Assembly: GCA_023846275.1 (NCBI GenBank)
Contig: JAIUJO010000445.1
Span: 30,001 to 94,000, forward strand
Length of the DNA stretch: 64,000 nt
From: Vanilla planifolia
Lineage: Eukaryota; Streptophyta; Magnoliopsida; Asparagales; Orchidaceae
Direction of reading: 5' to 3'
Below, in pieces: positions 40,880 through 54,032 of the stretch. The position numbers and the translations under genes were made by a program. Within the stretch, counting starts at the first letter, position 1. Every line of letters begins with the position of its first letter. A model generated the notes under the pieces. The model was not told where the DNA came from, did no database searches, and saw only the letters and a program-made list of their open reading frames with translations.

Positions 40880-41555
40880 CTATATTAGTTATCATAAATA
40901 TCTAATGTGTCAGGGTTTAGCTTTTATGACACTTCCATTTTGATCGAAGTATCCTTATTCCTTGTTAACCTTTCCAATGCAAAAGACACCTTTGATAACT
41001 CTAACTTTTTGTTTGTTTAGAGGTTAAAAGGTTCATATTCATCATTGGATTCAAAGTGCCTCATTCATGTGGACAAATTCATGGAACTATTATAAACTTT
41101 CTTGACTTGTGGCAAAAGATGATCGAAATTATTTACCAAACACCACATATGATTTCTTGGGCTATTATTTATTAACTCAATTTGATCAAATGCTATGGGT
41201 GATGTGAAAATAAAAACTTTAACCTTATTTGCATAAGATGTGAAATGGATTTTTGAAAATACCAAGTGAAGCAAACATCCTTATCAGTGATTGTCATCTT
41301 GGGCAACTAAGTAAACATAGATACTTTGTCAAGTATGGTGTGGAGGTTGGAGAATAAATTCTTGGGTCATTGCTTCACTGAATTTCATAAATTTTTTTCT
41401 TAGTTGTAAGGGTCCACTTAAAATTTCTCGTCTTAAAATGACCAGTTATTAGGGTATTTATAATAATAAAACTATTAATGAATTTTTAATGCAAGGTTCT
41501 TAGGCCATAAGAACTCTTAATATTATTTATTTCCTAACATGTTTGTTAATCATTT
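40880..41555 (-). other. Gypsy RNase H/integrase region, not readable
   Basis: This interval lies between RT and the 3' LTR but is only about 0.7 kb, too short for complete RNase H and integrase, so a deletion is likely. A 69-codon frame at 41,274-41,065 (FTSPIAFDQIELINNSPR) might derive from the integrase C-terminal part (TGKSPFEVVYG), but the match is weak. Confidence 0.35.
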
Positions 41556-41559
41556 ATAG

Positions 41560-42150
41560 CCTTAAGTTTGTCATAGTAAGATGATCGATCAACTTTTAAT
41601 GTTTGAAGCCCAAAATGTTAAGAAGATGGGAAACAACATTTTTTATGTTGGGTAGGGGTGTTCTCCCTAAGCATGGAACAAATCTTTCTAAGGTGTTTTG
41701 ATTTATGTTTAATGGCATAACTAAAGTTCAAGATGTCATTGAAGTAAACCATCACAAACTTTCTTAATTAGGGTTTCTGGGTCATTATTCTTATAAATGT
41801 GCTTGGTGCGCTCAATACGATGAGGCGAATGACTAACCACCTACATAATCTAACTCTTATTTTAAAATTCGTTTTTCACTCATCCCTTAACTAGATTCTA
41901 TCTTGGTGCTTTCTATGTTTTAAATTGATTTTGGACAAAATAGTGGCTCCTTTTGTTCAGTCCAAAAGTTCATCGGGATAAGAAACTATACTTCACACAT
42001 TTTGCTAATTTCTTTATTCTTGAAACAAATTCTCCATGAAACATTCTTTTTTAGGGCTTGAGTGGTAGGAACGGTGCATGGATTATGACATTCTCAAATG
42101 AATACTTTTTTTAATTAGTGGTGCACTTGTCATGAGTTTTTGATGTTTAG
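41560..42150 (-). pseudogene. Gypsy reverse-transcriptase remnant
   Basis: Recognised pieces in order: NPCTVPT and NVSWRICFKNKEISK (SPCAVPxLxxPKKDGSWRMCxDxRAINK), EPLFCPKSI (GAxxFSKID), then WLVIRLIVLSAPSTFIRIM (WLVMPFGLxNAPSTFMRLM). Next is KFVMVYFNDILNFS, where the catalytic YFDD box is YFND (bases 41,735-41,746), replacing the first Asp by Asn. HLRKICSMLRENTPTQHKK then follows the HLxxVxxVLRxxxLYANxKKC motif. Stops and frame changes occur throughout. Confidence 0.9.
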
Positions 42151-42560
42151 AAGGATTCATCCTATAATGTGAAAATTTAGTAAACTAGTACCAAGTATGA
42201 GGTCTACAGCATATTGGATATCATGAAGAGGTTGTAAACCGTGGGGTTCATTTGTAAAAATTTTAGAAAATCTAAATAAAATGGATTCTACAATGAGAGA
42301 TATTCCAATATAAGGTACTTCTATAGCATAAATGGAAGTTCTATCAATAAATTCTTTATCTAATCTACCAAGGAACATAAATAGGATTTTTTTAATTTAG
42401 GATGTTGGGTGGCATTTTATTGGTCCGACCTGGTCTTTAGGTGTTAATTTGTGTATGTTAAATTTATAGTCGTGATGTGTAAATGTGCAGATGTTTGTTT
42501 TTCTATCAATAATGTCATCGTGGTCATGTAACCAGGTCATAATAAGATGATACTTCATAT
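42150..42560 (-). pseudogene. Gypsy protease-RT linker and RT N-terminus remnant
   Basis: Around 42,515-42,430 the - strand reads DRKTNICTFTHHDYKF then KLTPKDQV, the linker seen in plant gypsy Pol (DGRTNxYxFxHxGxKxxLxPLSPxxV). An open frame at 42,378-42,157 ends with FSKIFTNEPHGLQPLHDIQ followed by YAVDLILGTSLLNFH. It corresponds to LxxFxDVFPxELPxGLPPxRDIxHxIDLxPGxxLPNxxxYR at the start of gypsy RT. Confidence 0.85.
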
Positions 42561-43254
42561 TAAAAAAAGAAAAACATCACATAAGATATATTCAAAATTA
42601 TTGGCAAAATTTAACTAGTATAATTCATTTTTTCTTGGCACAGATGCATATTTTGTTAATAAAAAAAAGTGTATGAGTTTAGGTGATGAATGATCCCAAG
42701 TGTGAGGTATGCTATACCATTTGTAGAAATGGAATTGATGCTATTGCCACTTTCTATGATACATTTATAAACCTTTTCTCTATGCTTGACAAAGATTTAA
42801 AAGATGGTGGTATGTCTTCAGTCTTTACTTCTCTATGGTTAGATGAAGGTGCTTCTAATGACTATATTGGTCTAGTTTTATCAATGCTATTTTCTCAATC
42901 TTCATTGGAGCATTCATTGGCTAATTAGGATTAGGAAGCATATTCTTTGACCTCTTATTTTTTCATTGTTTTCAATTCCCCATAATTGTCTTCATTGATA
43001 TACCACACTTGTCATTTTTGGTATTGGGCCTCTGTATGACTTCACTTTTAACTTTGAGAACAAGTTCCTAGGGTGATTAGTTAATAAGTTGGTTGGGTTT
43101 CACTATAAGTTTAAGGATAGGGAGGGCTTGGGGTGGTATGTTTTGGTACAATGCTTTTGGAGCGTCTGGTGTTGCTCGGATTGAAGTTGATCATGGTTGA
43201 TGCTTCAACACTTTTGACTTGATAAGTTTTTCTAGGTTTCATAGTTAGTGGAAT

Positions 43255-43480
43255 TCCTATGAGCCTCTTCTAAGGTCTTGCATGAAAAGCTCTCTCTAAT
43301 ATATCTTTAAGCCCAACTAAGAATCTGGAAGGGGGGACCAAAGGGTCTACATTGATAGCACAATGGAAATGCACTAAAAAAATGAGTGATGCACTCATTA
43401 ACATAATTTCCTCCATTTCTTAGGCATGTCATTGGTCAAGTAAGTGATTCTTTTAATAGAGGAATATATATTTTGATGAG
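43255..43480 (-). pseudogene. Gypsy gag remnant
   Basis: On the - strand near 43,340-43,290 the frame reads FLVGLKDILERAFHARP, matching the Gag stretch F-x-x-G-L-K-x-x-I-x-x-x-V that precedes the A-rich linker before the zinc knuckle. A frameshift then gives KTLEEAH, also typical of this segment. The CCHC knuckle was not found. Confidence 0.6.
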
Positions 43481-44079
43481 TGGTGATCCCCTTTGCTAAC
43501 AATTTTTGTGATTTTTATAGATAATTGGGTTTGTTTTCCCAATTTCATTTGTGCAAACAAGACCTTTGTTTTTCATTAAGTTTAAACCATTAAAAGAAGT
43601 GGTCCAAAAAAACTTTCAACTCTATTTATTTTTTAAGGTTTATGATACCTTCAAAGATGGGAATGTCATATTTTATAGACATCACGTGTTTGTTACCATC
43701 ATTATCATAGTATTAACCTAAGTTGATTATAAGAGGTATTTGATTAGAGTGGATGAAAATATTAGATTTGAAAAGGTGAGCTTATTTTGATCTTGTTCTA
43801 GTTCAATTATTCAAAAACCATATTTCTCTTACTTGTCTTCCAAAGTTTGTTGTCCAGTTAATCAATCATAGAGGGTCACTTGTGCTTAGTTTATGTGTTG
43901 GAGTTCTATATGACAAGTTCTACATGATATCATGTGTATAAGTTGAGCCCTTTTGGAAAAAGAAAAGAAATCTCTACTGTTTGAGCTTTATCACTTTTTT
44001 TAAGGATTAGGTGCTAATAAAGGAAAATTAAAAAGAATGTTTAGTTTAGCATTGCTTTGCTATTAACATTGTAAACACT

Positions 44080-45640
44080 AATTTAACCAAGCTCTAGAGC
44101 AATATTTGATGCTTAACTACTAGTACAAACTATAATAAGCATTTGAAGATTAGCCAACATAGATTAAGAAAAAAGAAAATGAGATAATGAGCATGAGAAA
44201 TCTGAAAAGGCAACAAACATGAGAAAGCTATCCAGGGAAACTTTAGTCAAGAAGGAACCAAGAACAACAAAGGGTGCATTTCTTATGCTAATCCTATCAC
44301 CAATTGAATGGCACAAAGAAAGGGTATTTGGAATGTAGTTTGACAAAACCTATTTGGCTATATGGAAAGAACAATATAAATATCACATGTGTGTAGATTG
44401 AAAGCCTTGGGAAAAAATAATAAGCAATAGAAAAAAGATGGAGTAATAATGTAACTTGAACATAAAGCAGATTCATACAAAACAAAAAGTTGAATTGAGA
44501 ATAGAAAAAAATGTGACAATAAGTAGAAGTAGAAATCTAAGAAAACATTAAGTATCAAAGTGAAAAGGAACATTGAAGTGCATGGAAATGACATAATAAA
44601 AGTGAATCAATGATGTAAACGAAACATCAAAGTGAAAGGAATAGTTTTGCAACATCCGCAAGAAGGGAAAACAAAAGTGTTATAGGTAAACTTGTGCACT
44701 GTCCCATCATTTAAGCTTTGCATGCCTCCACCTAATATTGAAGCCTAGATGATTCAGCATGTTAGAGTTCTCATTGTAATTAATTCTTGACCTCAACTAC
44801 ACCTAATTCAAAAAGTGGAATTTTACACATGTAAGGATCATCTCTTTGAAAGGGTATGCCTCCAATTTTATAAAGAGTCTATGGACAAAATAAAAAGAAA
44901 TTAAAGTTGTAAAATTGATGTAATTAGCACTTACCAAAGATCAATTTGAAAATTTACCTTTTTAGTTTCAAAAAAATCTATTTTTTAAAAGGTATTTTTC
45001 AAAGTTTGGCCAAAGTTATTGGAAAATATCTTTCTAAAAAGTTATTGTTTTGGTGCAAAGTTTCTAAGGTCTAAACAGGTTTGAAAATAACATCATAAAA
45101 ATTTGCACATTCAATTTTTTATAGGTCAAGTTCACATGGATCATTGAAATCAATGTGTTGTAGTTTTGTGGATTAAATCAATGAATTGGCACACAATCAA
45201 ATGTGTTGCAGGTAAAATTCAAGTACATTTATTTTCTTTCTAGTCATCGGATCATTGTAATGTCGATGATGACTTCATCAAATTTGAGTTGATGTGTCAT
45301 GGATGAAGTTAGTGGGCGAATGTGACATCGATGTTGTCATGGATCAGATCTAGTTTAGTGCAAAACAAATTGTGATGGTAAGTATAACATTAGTAGATCT
45401 AGTTTCGTTTGGGGAACTTAGAAATTTTGCTTCTTTTAAGTTGGTCCTCATGTGTAAGCACAAAGTTGCAGATCTTTGTGTGTTTATAGGTCATATGAGC
45501 TCATGATCTAGATTAGACTTGAAAAACCTATTCATTGGTCTATTCAAAAAAACATGATCCATGTTTGCTATTAACTCTCGTATGGTTTGTGGTTCATAAC
45601 AAACAAAGGCTTCTATGAAAATGGGCCATTTTTGGATCCT
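44080..45640 (-). repeat. Gypsy 5' LTR (copy B)
   Basis: This is the partner of copy A, with the same landmark order: tttaagctttgcatgcc, ggaattttacac, gggtatgcctccaat, taaacaggttt and cctattcattggtc. Pairing was done by eye and many indels separate the copies. A primer site would lie just below 44.0 kb; the best candidate near 43,920 (- strand TGATATCATGTAGA) is too poor to call. Confidence 0.75.
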
Positions 45641-48600
45641 TTTCACTTTCTTCACAAGTTGGATCAGTTTATAACATAGAATATCTTAACTCTACATATA
45701 AAGAACATATAATGGATTTCCCAAAAGTGTCAATAGATGTTTGATTGGCTTATGGGCATAAAAATGTTAACTGATGGCCATACTAGGAAACTCACCAAGA
45801 CTGTTTGCTCTGATTGTCCCTCACATTCTATTGCACTTAAGAGAAATGTGTGTTCTATGCTCTAAAGATCTTACTTTACATGTTTTAAAAGTTAGTTGAT
45901 TCTTTATGATAATGTCTATTGGTCCCAAACATTCAACTTGTAGTAGTAAGACTAATAAAATTCTTGGTAAGTGAAAAAAAGAAAAGAAAATTGGTTGTAA
46001 TGAAAAAATGCTAAGAGTATTTTAGTTGGTTTTGCCTCTACCCAAGTGAACCATTGCATAGCAAGTTGAGAAGGCATCACATGTTATTTTCAAAAAGCAA
46101 ATACACAACCTCACCTTGAGCATTTTTCTCCTTGTGCTATTACATAACCCCTTGTATATTCTGCTAGTTGGAACATAATATAACTGGATCTCTTATAATA
46201 TTAAAGTCGAACGTTCCTGAAACTTTGTCGGTTAGACTCAACCTTCACAAAAATGGCTACTTTTATAATTAAAACCCAATCAAGTTATAATTCTAAAAGA
46301 AAAATCCCTTTGCTTAAAGCATAATACATAAGATTCTATAAAATGTTGCTCATGTGTAGAACATATGAAAAATAAAAAAAATATTCCCATAAACTTTGTT
46401 GATGCATGAGGTTGATGAGGAAATTTTGTACAACAATGTGCTTTACTTCTTCAACAACAGTTCTAGTAAGTACTTGTAAGCTTTTGATCTGGCAAGGGTT
46501 TTTAAATAGTTAAATGTCATAAAATTAATTTAATGAAGGAATAGTAGTATTTGATTGTATTAAGAAATGTTATGTAGCATGAATTCCAAAAGTTTTACTC
46601 AACTCTACCTATAAAAACTTTAGAATAATTTTTCTTTCTTAAAACTAATTTAATCCCTTCCAATTGTGAAATTAACTTTAAACTTTTATAGATAGGCTTA
46701 GGAGAAACTTAAGAACGACTACTAGCTATTCAAATTTATTGTTTGCATAAACGGTCATATTTACTAGTGATTAATAATTCCTAGTGAGATAGATATACTT
46801 AATGTTAGGAATAGTGTCTATATGCATTGTGTTGTTTATGTGTATTTATCTTGACTTTCCAAACATATATAATAATGTCTAATCAATTGTTTTGTCATGT
46901 AGTTTTGTAGAATTATGTGAAGAAATGTTTCTTTGTTCTACACAAAGTTCATAGACATATGTTGGATGCACTTTGGATTTATGTTTGCTTAACAAATATT
47001 GGAAATACCTTAGATCTTTTTTGGGTGTGATAAATATTTTGCAATACATGCTTGTTGTCATTGCACTAGTTGGATTTTTAAAACATTTTAAAACCGTTTT
47101 AAGGGTGAAGTGTGAAAATATTCAAATGATTTATTTTGATAGTTTTTTTAAAAACATGCTGCATGCAAATTGAATCATATATGATAAAGTTTGGAAAATA
47201 TCCACAAAAATTTTTCCCGAAATTGATTTGATTTTTGACATTGCGAAGGATATTTCTTTCTTTCAAGCCTCCACAGTTCTTTCTAAGTTCAATTTGCATT
47301 TCTTTTTCAAATTGAAAGTTTGTCTTAGCATATGAATGATCATGATCTATTATTGATTAGTTGCTTTGAGCACACTTATTACTTCAATTATGATTTTGAA
47401 TTATCCTAATTTGAGGTTCATTTGGAATTCATTTTAAGCTTATTGAATTAATCTGTAATTCACTAAACTGTTGTCTATAGGTCACATTGCTTTAGTGTAA
47501 CATAATCGACTTGACAAACTTGCTAGTGGCTTACTTTATTAATATTGCTATAGTAAATTTAAACTTTAGTCATGAGGCTTAGGAGTCCATTAACATAGAT
47601 ATTATGTGATCCAAAAGAAAAATAACTAAATATTAGAAGAATAAAACAATTGTTATCAAATGATTCCAAATTTTCATAAATAAGTAAAAATGTTTTTGTG
47701 CAAATAAAAATAATAAGAAAAGCAATCATACATAATGTTATGTAGACAATGAAAAATCTAAGAGCCTCAGATTTTTTTCAATATAGGCTTATAACATATA
47801 AATTTTCTTTTTGTTAAAGAGTTGTCTAGTAATTAAAAGTATCATATATATGTTATTATAAGAAAAGAAATATGTGTGGTAAGCATAAAAAATTTTAAAA
47901 TCATAAGAAAAGAGCTGTCATTAATATAAAATAATATATACAATAAATACTTGGAAAAAGTTTCTTGATATTACATGCTAAACAAAATTCTCATTGTAAA
48001 AAAAATTAAACATTTCATAACATAGAAAAAATCATCGAGAAAATGGTATGCTTAAAACAATAAAAACCATGTGCAAAACTTATTTAAAAAAATATTCTGA
48101 ATATGAAAGTGAAGATTAATTTTGTAACATAAAAAGCTAATTCTATTTAAACATTTGTAAATTTTAAAAGTAAGTCCACAAAAATTTGATAAACAATGTC
48201 AACATGTAATATTGGTTAGCACCACGAAATCATCTTGATAAGGCTCATGGTTGAGATGTAAGAGGCCTTTTAACTTTGTTGGCTAGGTTTTTCTTTTCTC
48301 CATGAAATGTCACTTTTTTTAATTGAGGTGGTGTGACTAGTTTGAAGCTGTGTATTTGTGTAGCTACAAAGCTTCATTGGTATTTATGTGAATTAGAGAA
48401 ATTAAACTATTGGTTTATTCAATGGATTCGTATTATTAGCTAAAAAATCCATTTTATGTAATTAGAATATGGATATTAATTGTTGGATGTGTGATTTATC
48501 AGTCATGAAGGTAATTTTGTGCATGGTCACAGCCATGAAGAAGGTAGCAGGATTGTCTTCTATTATATTCCCTCTTATTCAAACTTTGTTTTTTTGTACT

Positions 48601-50990
48601 ATATACTTTGGTATAAGGGTTCTCTTTGATCATACACAATAAGTAAAGAAGCTCCATTTCTTTATACACCATTATATGTGTATTGATGTTAAACTAGGTT
48701 ATCTTTTATTATATCTTTTCTTCTTTAGCTAAAACATTCTCGATGGAATATAAGATGTACTAAAATTTCAGCTTAGGCACACATAATAACTTTTTTTAGT
48801 TATTTAAAAATTGAAGTTTATATTATATTATAACAAGAAATGTATAAGGCTAAAATATTTTACAAATATTTCCATGTTCGCATCAATTATTTTTGTTATA
48901 GAATATTCGTCATTTTTCTTTTAGTATTAAGGTTGTTTCTCAAAGAAATTTAGTAGAATTTTTGTAGTGAAAATAATTGGAATTTAATATCGTCATTATC
49001 ATTGTGGAGCTTTAGTTTGCATATAGATTGAAATAGTGGGGTGCATATTATACACATCTTTTCCTCACCTTTTCTCTTCTTCATTGTTCTTCTTATTTAT
49101 GGAATTAGAGCTAAATAAGATTCCAACTATAAGATTCTTATCATATGTAGCTTCACTATCAATTTTTTTTTATCAAAGCATAGTTTATGTTAGTCAAATG
49201 AGCATGATGATCGATAACCATTACTTGTTGCATTGTCAGACTTTGTTATACTTTCCTCTTTTTTAGCAATTTTTTCTAACCCTCATTATGGCTCTCAATC
49301 ATTGCATTTTTATTACAGACATGATGTCCACACATTCCTATAAGCTTTCTTCAAATAATTCTTGAGTAGTAGTACTTCTACAATGACACCCATGACCTCA
49401 TTATCTTGTTTGTGTTGCACAACCTTATTATGCATCATATTGACCAAGTAGCTCACAAGAGAGTAATAGTCACAAGTGACTTGTCTCTTTTACCCCCAAG
49501 CTAATTACTAACTTAGTGAAGTAATTACATCTAACTACAACATAAACTGAAATTAATCATGGCTTGACAACAATCAAATCCTCTTTTTAAATTATTTCTA
49601 GCTTAGTTTCAAAGCAAATTTTCAAACAATTTATTAATGAAAGTTTTCCACATTTTGATGTAATTCTTTTGCCACTAATGGCTTACTTTTCTTACATTAG
49701 GTACATTTTGCAAAGATTTGATTTATATTCATGTTTGTCAAATTAGATTACAAAATTCCTATCCATTTTAACATTGTCTTATCAAAATTTGTCACTCTTG
49801 AAAGACAATCCCTTCCATTCAATCTACTAAAAATTATCATCTATAATTATGTCTTACTTGCATGCTTTTATATTATACTCGAACCATAAAATGATTCACA
49901 TTACACATTTATTGTATTATGCTACTTAATCCACTATCAGAATCCATCTGACTATTATGTGCAATCTCTTACTTTGTTTAACATTAAAAGTTTTTGGGAA
50001 GCTACAACTTTTATTAATGAGAATATTATTGCTAAATAGGAATTAACTTGGTTAGTTATATCTACAAATGTTAATCCTATTGCACTTCTTATAATCATTT
50101 CAATGAACTTTGATAAATTTATTAAAGTTTAAGACACTGAAACATACTGTATTACTATCAACTTTAAAAAGTTCTTATATAATATTTGGTGTGATGCATT
50201 TATATGGATACATTTATATTATACTTGGAAGAACATAGTTTGGTTAAATAGGATTTCGGCATTTTGACAAAGTAATTTCTATGACATAAAATATCAATCT
50301 TATTATTCAAAATTTCATGAATAAATTTCATCAAAGATAACCACAAAAGTGAAGTTTTGACTTTCTTTAACACAAATACAAATTTGAAGAACTTTCAAAA
50401 ATTTATGCACCTATGCTAGAACTAAATAAAACTTATTCATATCTCAATAATGTCTTCCTAATATTACTCATCATTATAGTAATTAATCATTTAAAGCATT
50501 GCCTTCTTGAAACATTTTTACCTATGTTTACTTATCTTGGCCTTATTCTAAATAAGTCATCGAAGGAAAAAGAAAGTTGAATTCTGTTACTTCCAAAAAG
50601 TTTTTTGTCCTTAATTTAAAATATCAATCTAAGCATAAAAGTTTATTTTCTTTTGCATATGAATTTTTTTGGATAACATTATTAGTCAAAGCTTTAAAGA
50701 AAATATTGAACTCAATTAATACATTAATAGTACAATTATATAAAGAATGTGACCTCTTAGATTGTTTAATTGATATAAGACAAGTTATATTATGAGGTTT
50801 AATAATGATTGCATAGAGATGTTTCTTAATTGATTGCAATTGTAAAATTTATTTTTTTTACGACGATTTATGTACAAAGAAAGTTTTGAAACATGAAGGT
50901 TAACATTTTCATACATACATTGGCCTTGCTTCCTTTTCTTTTACTCTTTGTCAACTTTTAGTTATCGTTGTGGCATAAAGACAAGATCTA
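45641..50990. other. A+T-rich intergenic sequence, nothing recognised
   Basis: Both strands were read for retrotransposon, transposase and plant gene motifs without success. Short frames at 46.9-47.3, 49.0 and 50.6 kb have no support. Confidence 0.5.
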
Positions 50991-50999
50991 AATCAAGTT

Positions 51000-53760
51000 G
51001 ATGGATTCTTATCCTATCTTTTCTTTGCATCACTTTTGTTTTAGTTTTTTTTGTAATAAAATGTTTTTCATTCTTTTATATATTATATATTTTTAGCTAA
51101 TATAGCATTTAATTATTATTAATAACCTACATATTTTATTTTTTTTGTTATTTTGTGATATTTTTCAATGTTTTATTTTTTTCCATATAGGAGTAATGTT
51201 TTGTGACAAATTGTACACTATATTTTGATTACTTTTAGATATTTTTTACCATCTACTATTTTTATTTTTGACAACTAAAAAATAGTTTTTGCACCATTTA
51301 TGGGCAAGACATGTTTTCTTGTCACATTTTATTAATGTTGGGTTCTGAAACAATTTGTAATATTATCTATTTTGTATTCTTATTTATTTTATTTCCTACA
51401 AATTTTCCTCTTTTAACTTTTTTGATTCTTTACGTTTGCAATGATTATCATTTTTTATATGTTATATAATCTGAATAATATATATGTTTAATAACCAAGA
51501 TAAATTTTTACTTTTTCGTATTTTAAATTTTCATTATTTTAACAATAATTTTTTCCCTAGTATTATGCAATTGCTATTATCATTTTCTATATAATTTTGA
51601 CTAGCTTAGATGTTTTGGCATAACAATGTTTTTTCTCTTTGCTTCACAAATCCTATTACATTGGGACAATCATAGGCTAGCCTAGCTTGCAAAGCAAATA
51701 AGAAACAAAATGTGAATTGATCAAATGCTAGAATCATTTTATTAAAAATATATTTTTATTTACTTTACATATTTCTTAACTTAAAAAGAATTAATTATTT
51801 ATTAATAAATTAAAAAAAAATAATATTTCAATGTTAATAAAAACATAAAATTGTTAAAAAGAAATTATGAGTGAACAATTTTTAAACAATTAATACAAAT
51901 TACTAATAAATAACAAAATAAATTTTATTTATAGCAAATTCGAGAAAAATATGCTGGCATAATCAAAGATGTACATAATATATTTTAAGAAAAATAAAAA
52001 ATTTAGATATGACACTATTTGCAATATTTGCATATAATTGCATATTCGCAACAAAAAAAATATAGGTATTATATATTTGCTAAAATATTATTTTAAATAA
52101 AAATCATTAAAAAAACATTATGAAGATAATACTATTTCGTAAATCAATCATACTTTAAAAGTTATTTTGCTAAGAACTATTATTTCAAAACGTTAACAAA
52201 AAAAATTAAAAAAATAAATGAGCAAAATTCATTATTTTAAAAATTCAAAATATCGAGTGAAGGAACTAATGAACCTAGGTTAATAATACAAGAAAATTGT
52301 TCTCTAAAAAAACGATAAATATATGAAATGAGATTAATTTATAAAAGTTAGCAAATTAAAAATTATAATAAAAACATATATTGAATACCATTTCAATTAA
52401 AATTGGTGAGAAAGAAAATAGCCAACAATCACGAAATAAGTGTACTTCAAATTTTAGACATTATGGATAAAACATTAAAAAACAATTTATTAATGACAAA
52501 TATGCTAATAAAAATGAATAAAAGAGTTATAAAATATTTACACCATTAAAAGTGATTTAAATAATTATTGCCATATGCTTCAAAAATGAAAAAAGGTTTT
52601 CATAGTAATGTTGCATCACAAATATGTTAATCTAAAAATTTTGAAATAATTAAGAGATATATGATTATAAAAATTATTGAATAATTTGATGTTTGATCAT
52701 TACATCCAATATATCTGTTAGTTACAAGAAAATTCCAAACGACATATAATTTATATGTATAACATTTTCACAAGAAATATTTTTAATATTGATTGCTTGG
52801 AAATTTTCAAATATAAAAAAATTTGCTATATTTTTGGAGAAAGCATTTCTTAAAAATTTTAATAAAAAATATCTTCGTAATTAAAAATATTACAATTTTT
52901 AAAGAAAAATGTACAAAATAAAAAATAAATTTCAAAATATTTAAATTTAGAAATGTTTTTCCTATTTATTCAAAAACAATTTATGTAAAAACTTTTAATA
53001 TTAAATATATAAATAAGAAAGTATTAATGATTCAAAACATTTAGATTGTGTGATGTCAGCTAAACAATTTAAAAAATGAAACATGTGAACATAAATGTTA
53101 TAATATAAATTAAATAAATAGAAATTATGTGAAATCGTTTTGGTTAGAATAAAAATACCATAGATGATAAAATTAGCTTAAATTATTTGTACAAAATATT
53201 GAAAATATTTATATTATATGCAAAATTATAGAAAATAATTATTTTGTATATAATTAAGATAAGTATTATGAAGAATGCATCAACAAAGAGTTTTCCTATC
53301 GATACAATATAATAAATAAGCAATCAATGTTAATGATATTTAAATATTTGACCACTTGTTCGATTTATAGAGTACTTTGCTAAATTAAATGTGCTAAATT
53401 TAAATAACAAAGAAAAAAAAATAATACGTGGTAATTATAAAAATATAATTATAAGTCTGATAAATTTACACAATACATTATAAAGTTTCACTATAACATA
53501 ATAAAAAAACTTCTTATTATTGTAAATAAAACAAAACATTTAAAAATGATGTTCTATATGAAAAGTTAAATAAGCTTGAAAAATAATTAATTTATTTATA
53601 ATATAATTGTTAAAATCAAAAGTATATAACATTTAAATAATTAGTTTACGCATTAAACAAATTGGTATTATCCTCCATATGAAATGTTAAATAAGTTTGA
53701 CAAACAATAGTTTGTTTATGATAAAATTGTTAAAATTCAAAGTACATAACACTTAAATAA
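51000..53760. other. Very A+T-rich block with strand switch
   Basis: The + strand is T-rich to about 51.6 kb, then A-rich to 53.76 kb, with almost no G or C in long stretches. It ends directly at the plastid atpB fragment. No gene is seen. Confidence 0.6.
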
Positions 53761-53765
53761 TTATT

Positions 53766-53867
53766 TTGCAAGAACGAATTACTTCTACGAAAGAAGGATC
53801 TATAACATTGATCCAAGCAATTTATGTACTTGCGGATGATTTGACCGACCCTGCTCCTGCCATGACA
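53766..53867 (+). pseudogene. atpB: Plastid-derived atpB fragment (ATP synthase beta)
   Basis: The frame from ttg at 53,766 reads [14 protein letters not shown], then [12 protein letters not shown] and TDPAPA. It matches the highly conserved plastid ATP synthase beta segment [43 protein letters not shown] points to the plastid rather than the mitochondrial protein, which usually has TTTKKGSIT. Departures from the plastid residues are Ser to Leu (ttg), Val to Ile (att), Pro to Leu (ctt) and Thr to Met (atg), each explained by one C-to-T or G-to-A change; two would be at CpG. Similarity stops after catgaca near 53,867. It covers only about 34 of some 500 codons, so it is a nuclear insertion of plastid DNA, not a gene. 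Confidence 0.93.
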
Positions 53868-54032
53868 GGATCTAATTTCTATAGAATTCGAATGAGAGTG
53901 GCTGGAAAAGGACCCAAGTACACATTACTATCACTGGGTTCAAGATCATATTTTATTCCAGGTGAGCATCTTCTATATCTTTTTTTGGAATCTATGAAGT
54001 ATAAGGCTCAGGCTTATAAAATTATCAATCTT
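53868..54032 (+). other. Unidentified sequence fused to the atpB fragment
   Basis: The frame stays open after the atpB part ([18 protein letters not shown], then GSRSYFIPG) to a stop at 54,060. At 53,961 it meets ccaggtgag, which looks like a splice donor. The G+C content to about 53,960 is higher than in the flanks. I do not recognise it on either strand. It could be a second piece of organelle DNA joined to the first, or an old exon. Confidence 0.4.

Larger units (their letters stand above)
39150..45640 (-). mobile_element. Ty3/gypsy LTR retrotransposon relic with both LTRs
   Basis: Two diverged direct repeats of about 1.5 kb (39.15-40.66 and 44.08-45.64 kb) flank - strand remnants of Gag, the protease-RT linker and RT, in the right order for a 5' LTR at the high-coordinate end. 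The RT resembles that of plant chromovirus-type gypsy elements (EWKTxFKxRxxLxxWLV, NAPSTFxRxM). Total length is about 6.5 kb. The protease motif and most of RNase H and integrase are unreadable or deleted. The LTRs are strongly diverged, so insertion is old. Target-site duplications were not found. Confidence 0.8.

Noticed and set aside
42157-42378. 73-codon - strand frame as a small gene
   Set aside because: It is the start of the gypsy RT region (HGLQPLHDIQ motif), part of the decayed element.
42683-42928. 81-codon + strand frame with Cys pairs near its start
   Set aside because: It lies antisense inside the gypsy element between gag and the protease linker and matches no family; it is most likely a shadow frame.
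43913-43935. Gypsy primer-binding site (- strand TGATATCATGTAGA)
   Set aside because: Too many mismatches to the initiator-Met site; position is suitable but the match is near chance.
50577-50839. Overlapping 71-72 codon frames on both strands as genes
   Set aside because: They mirror each other in A+T-rich sequence, with no motif and no codon-use signal.
33000-53760. The two A+T-rich blocks as an inverted repeat pair
   Set aside because: One goes A-rich to T-rich and the other T-rich to A-rich, an order that neither direct nor inverted pairing explains, and no shared long words were found.
53766-53867. Functional ATP synthase beta gene or mitochondrial insertion
   Set aside because: Only about 34 codons are present, with replacements at conserved positions, and TSTKEGSIT fits plastid rather than mitochondrial beta subunit.
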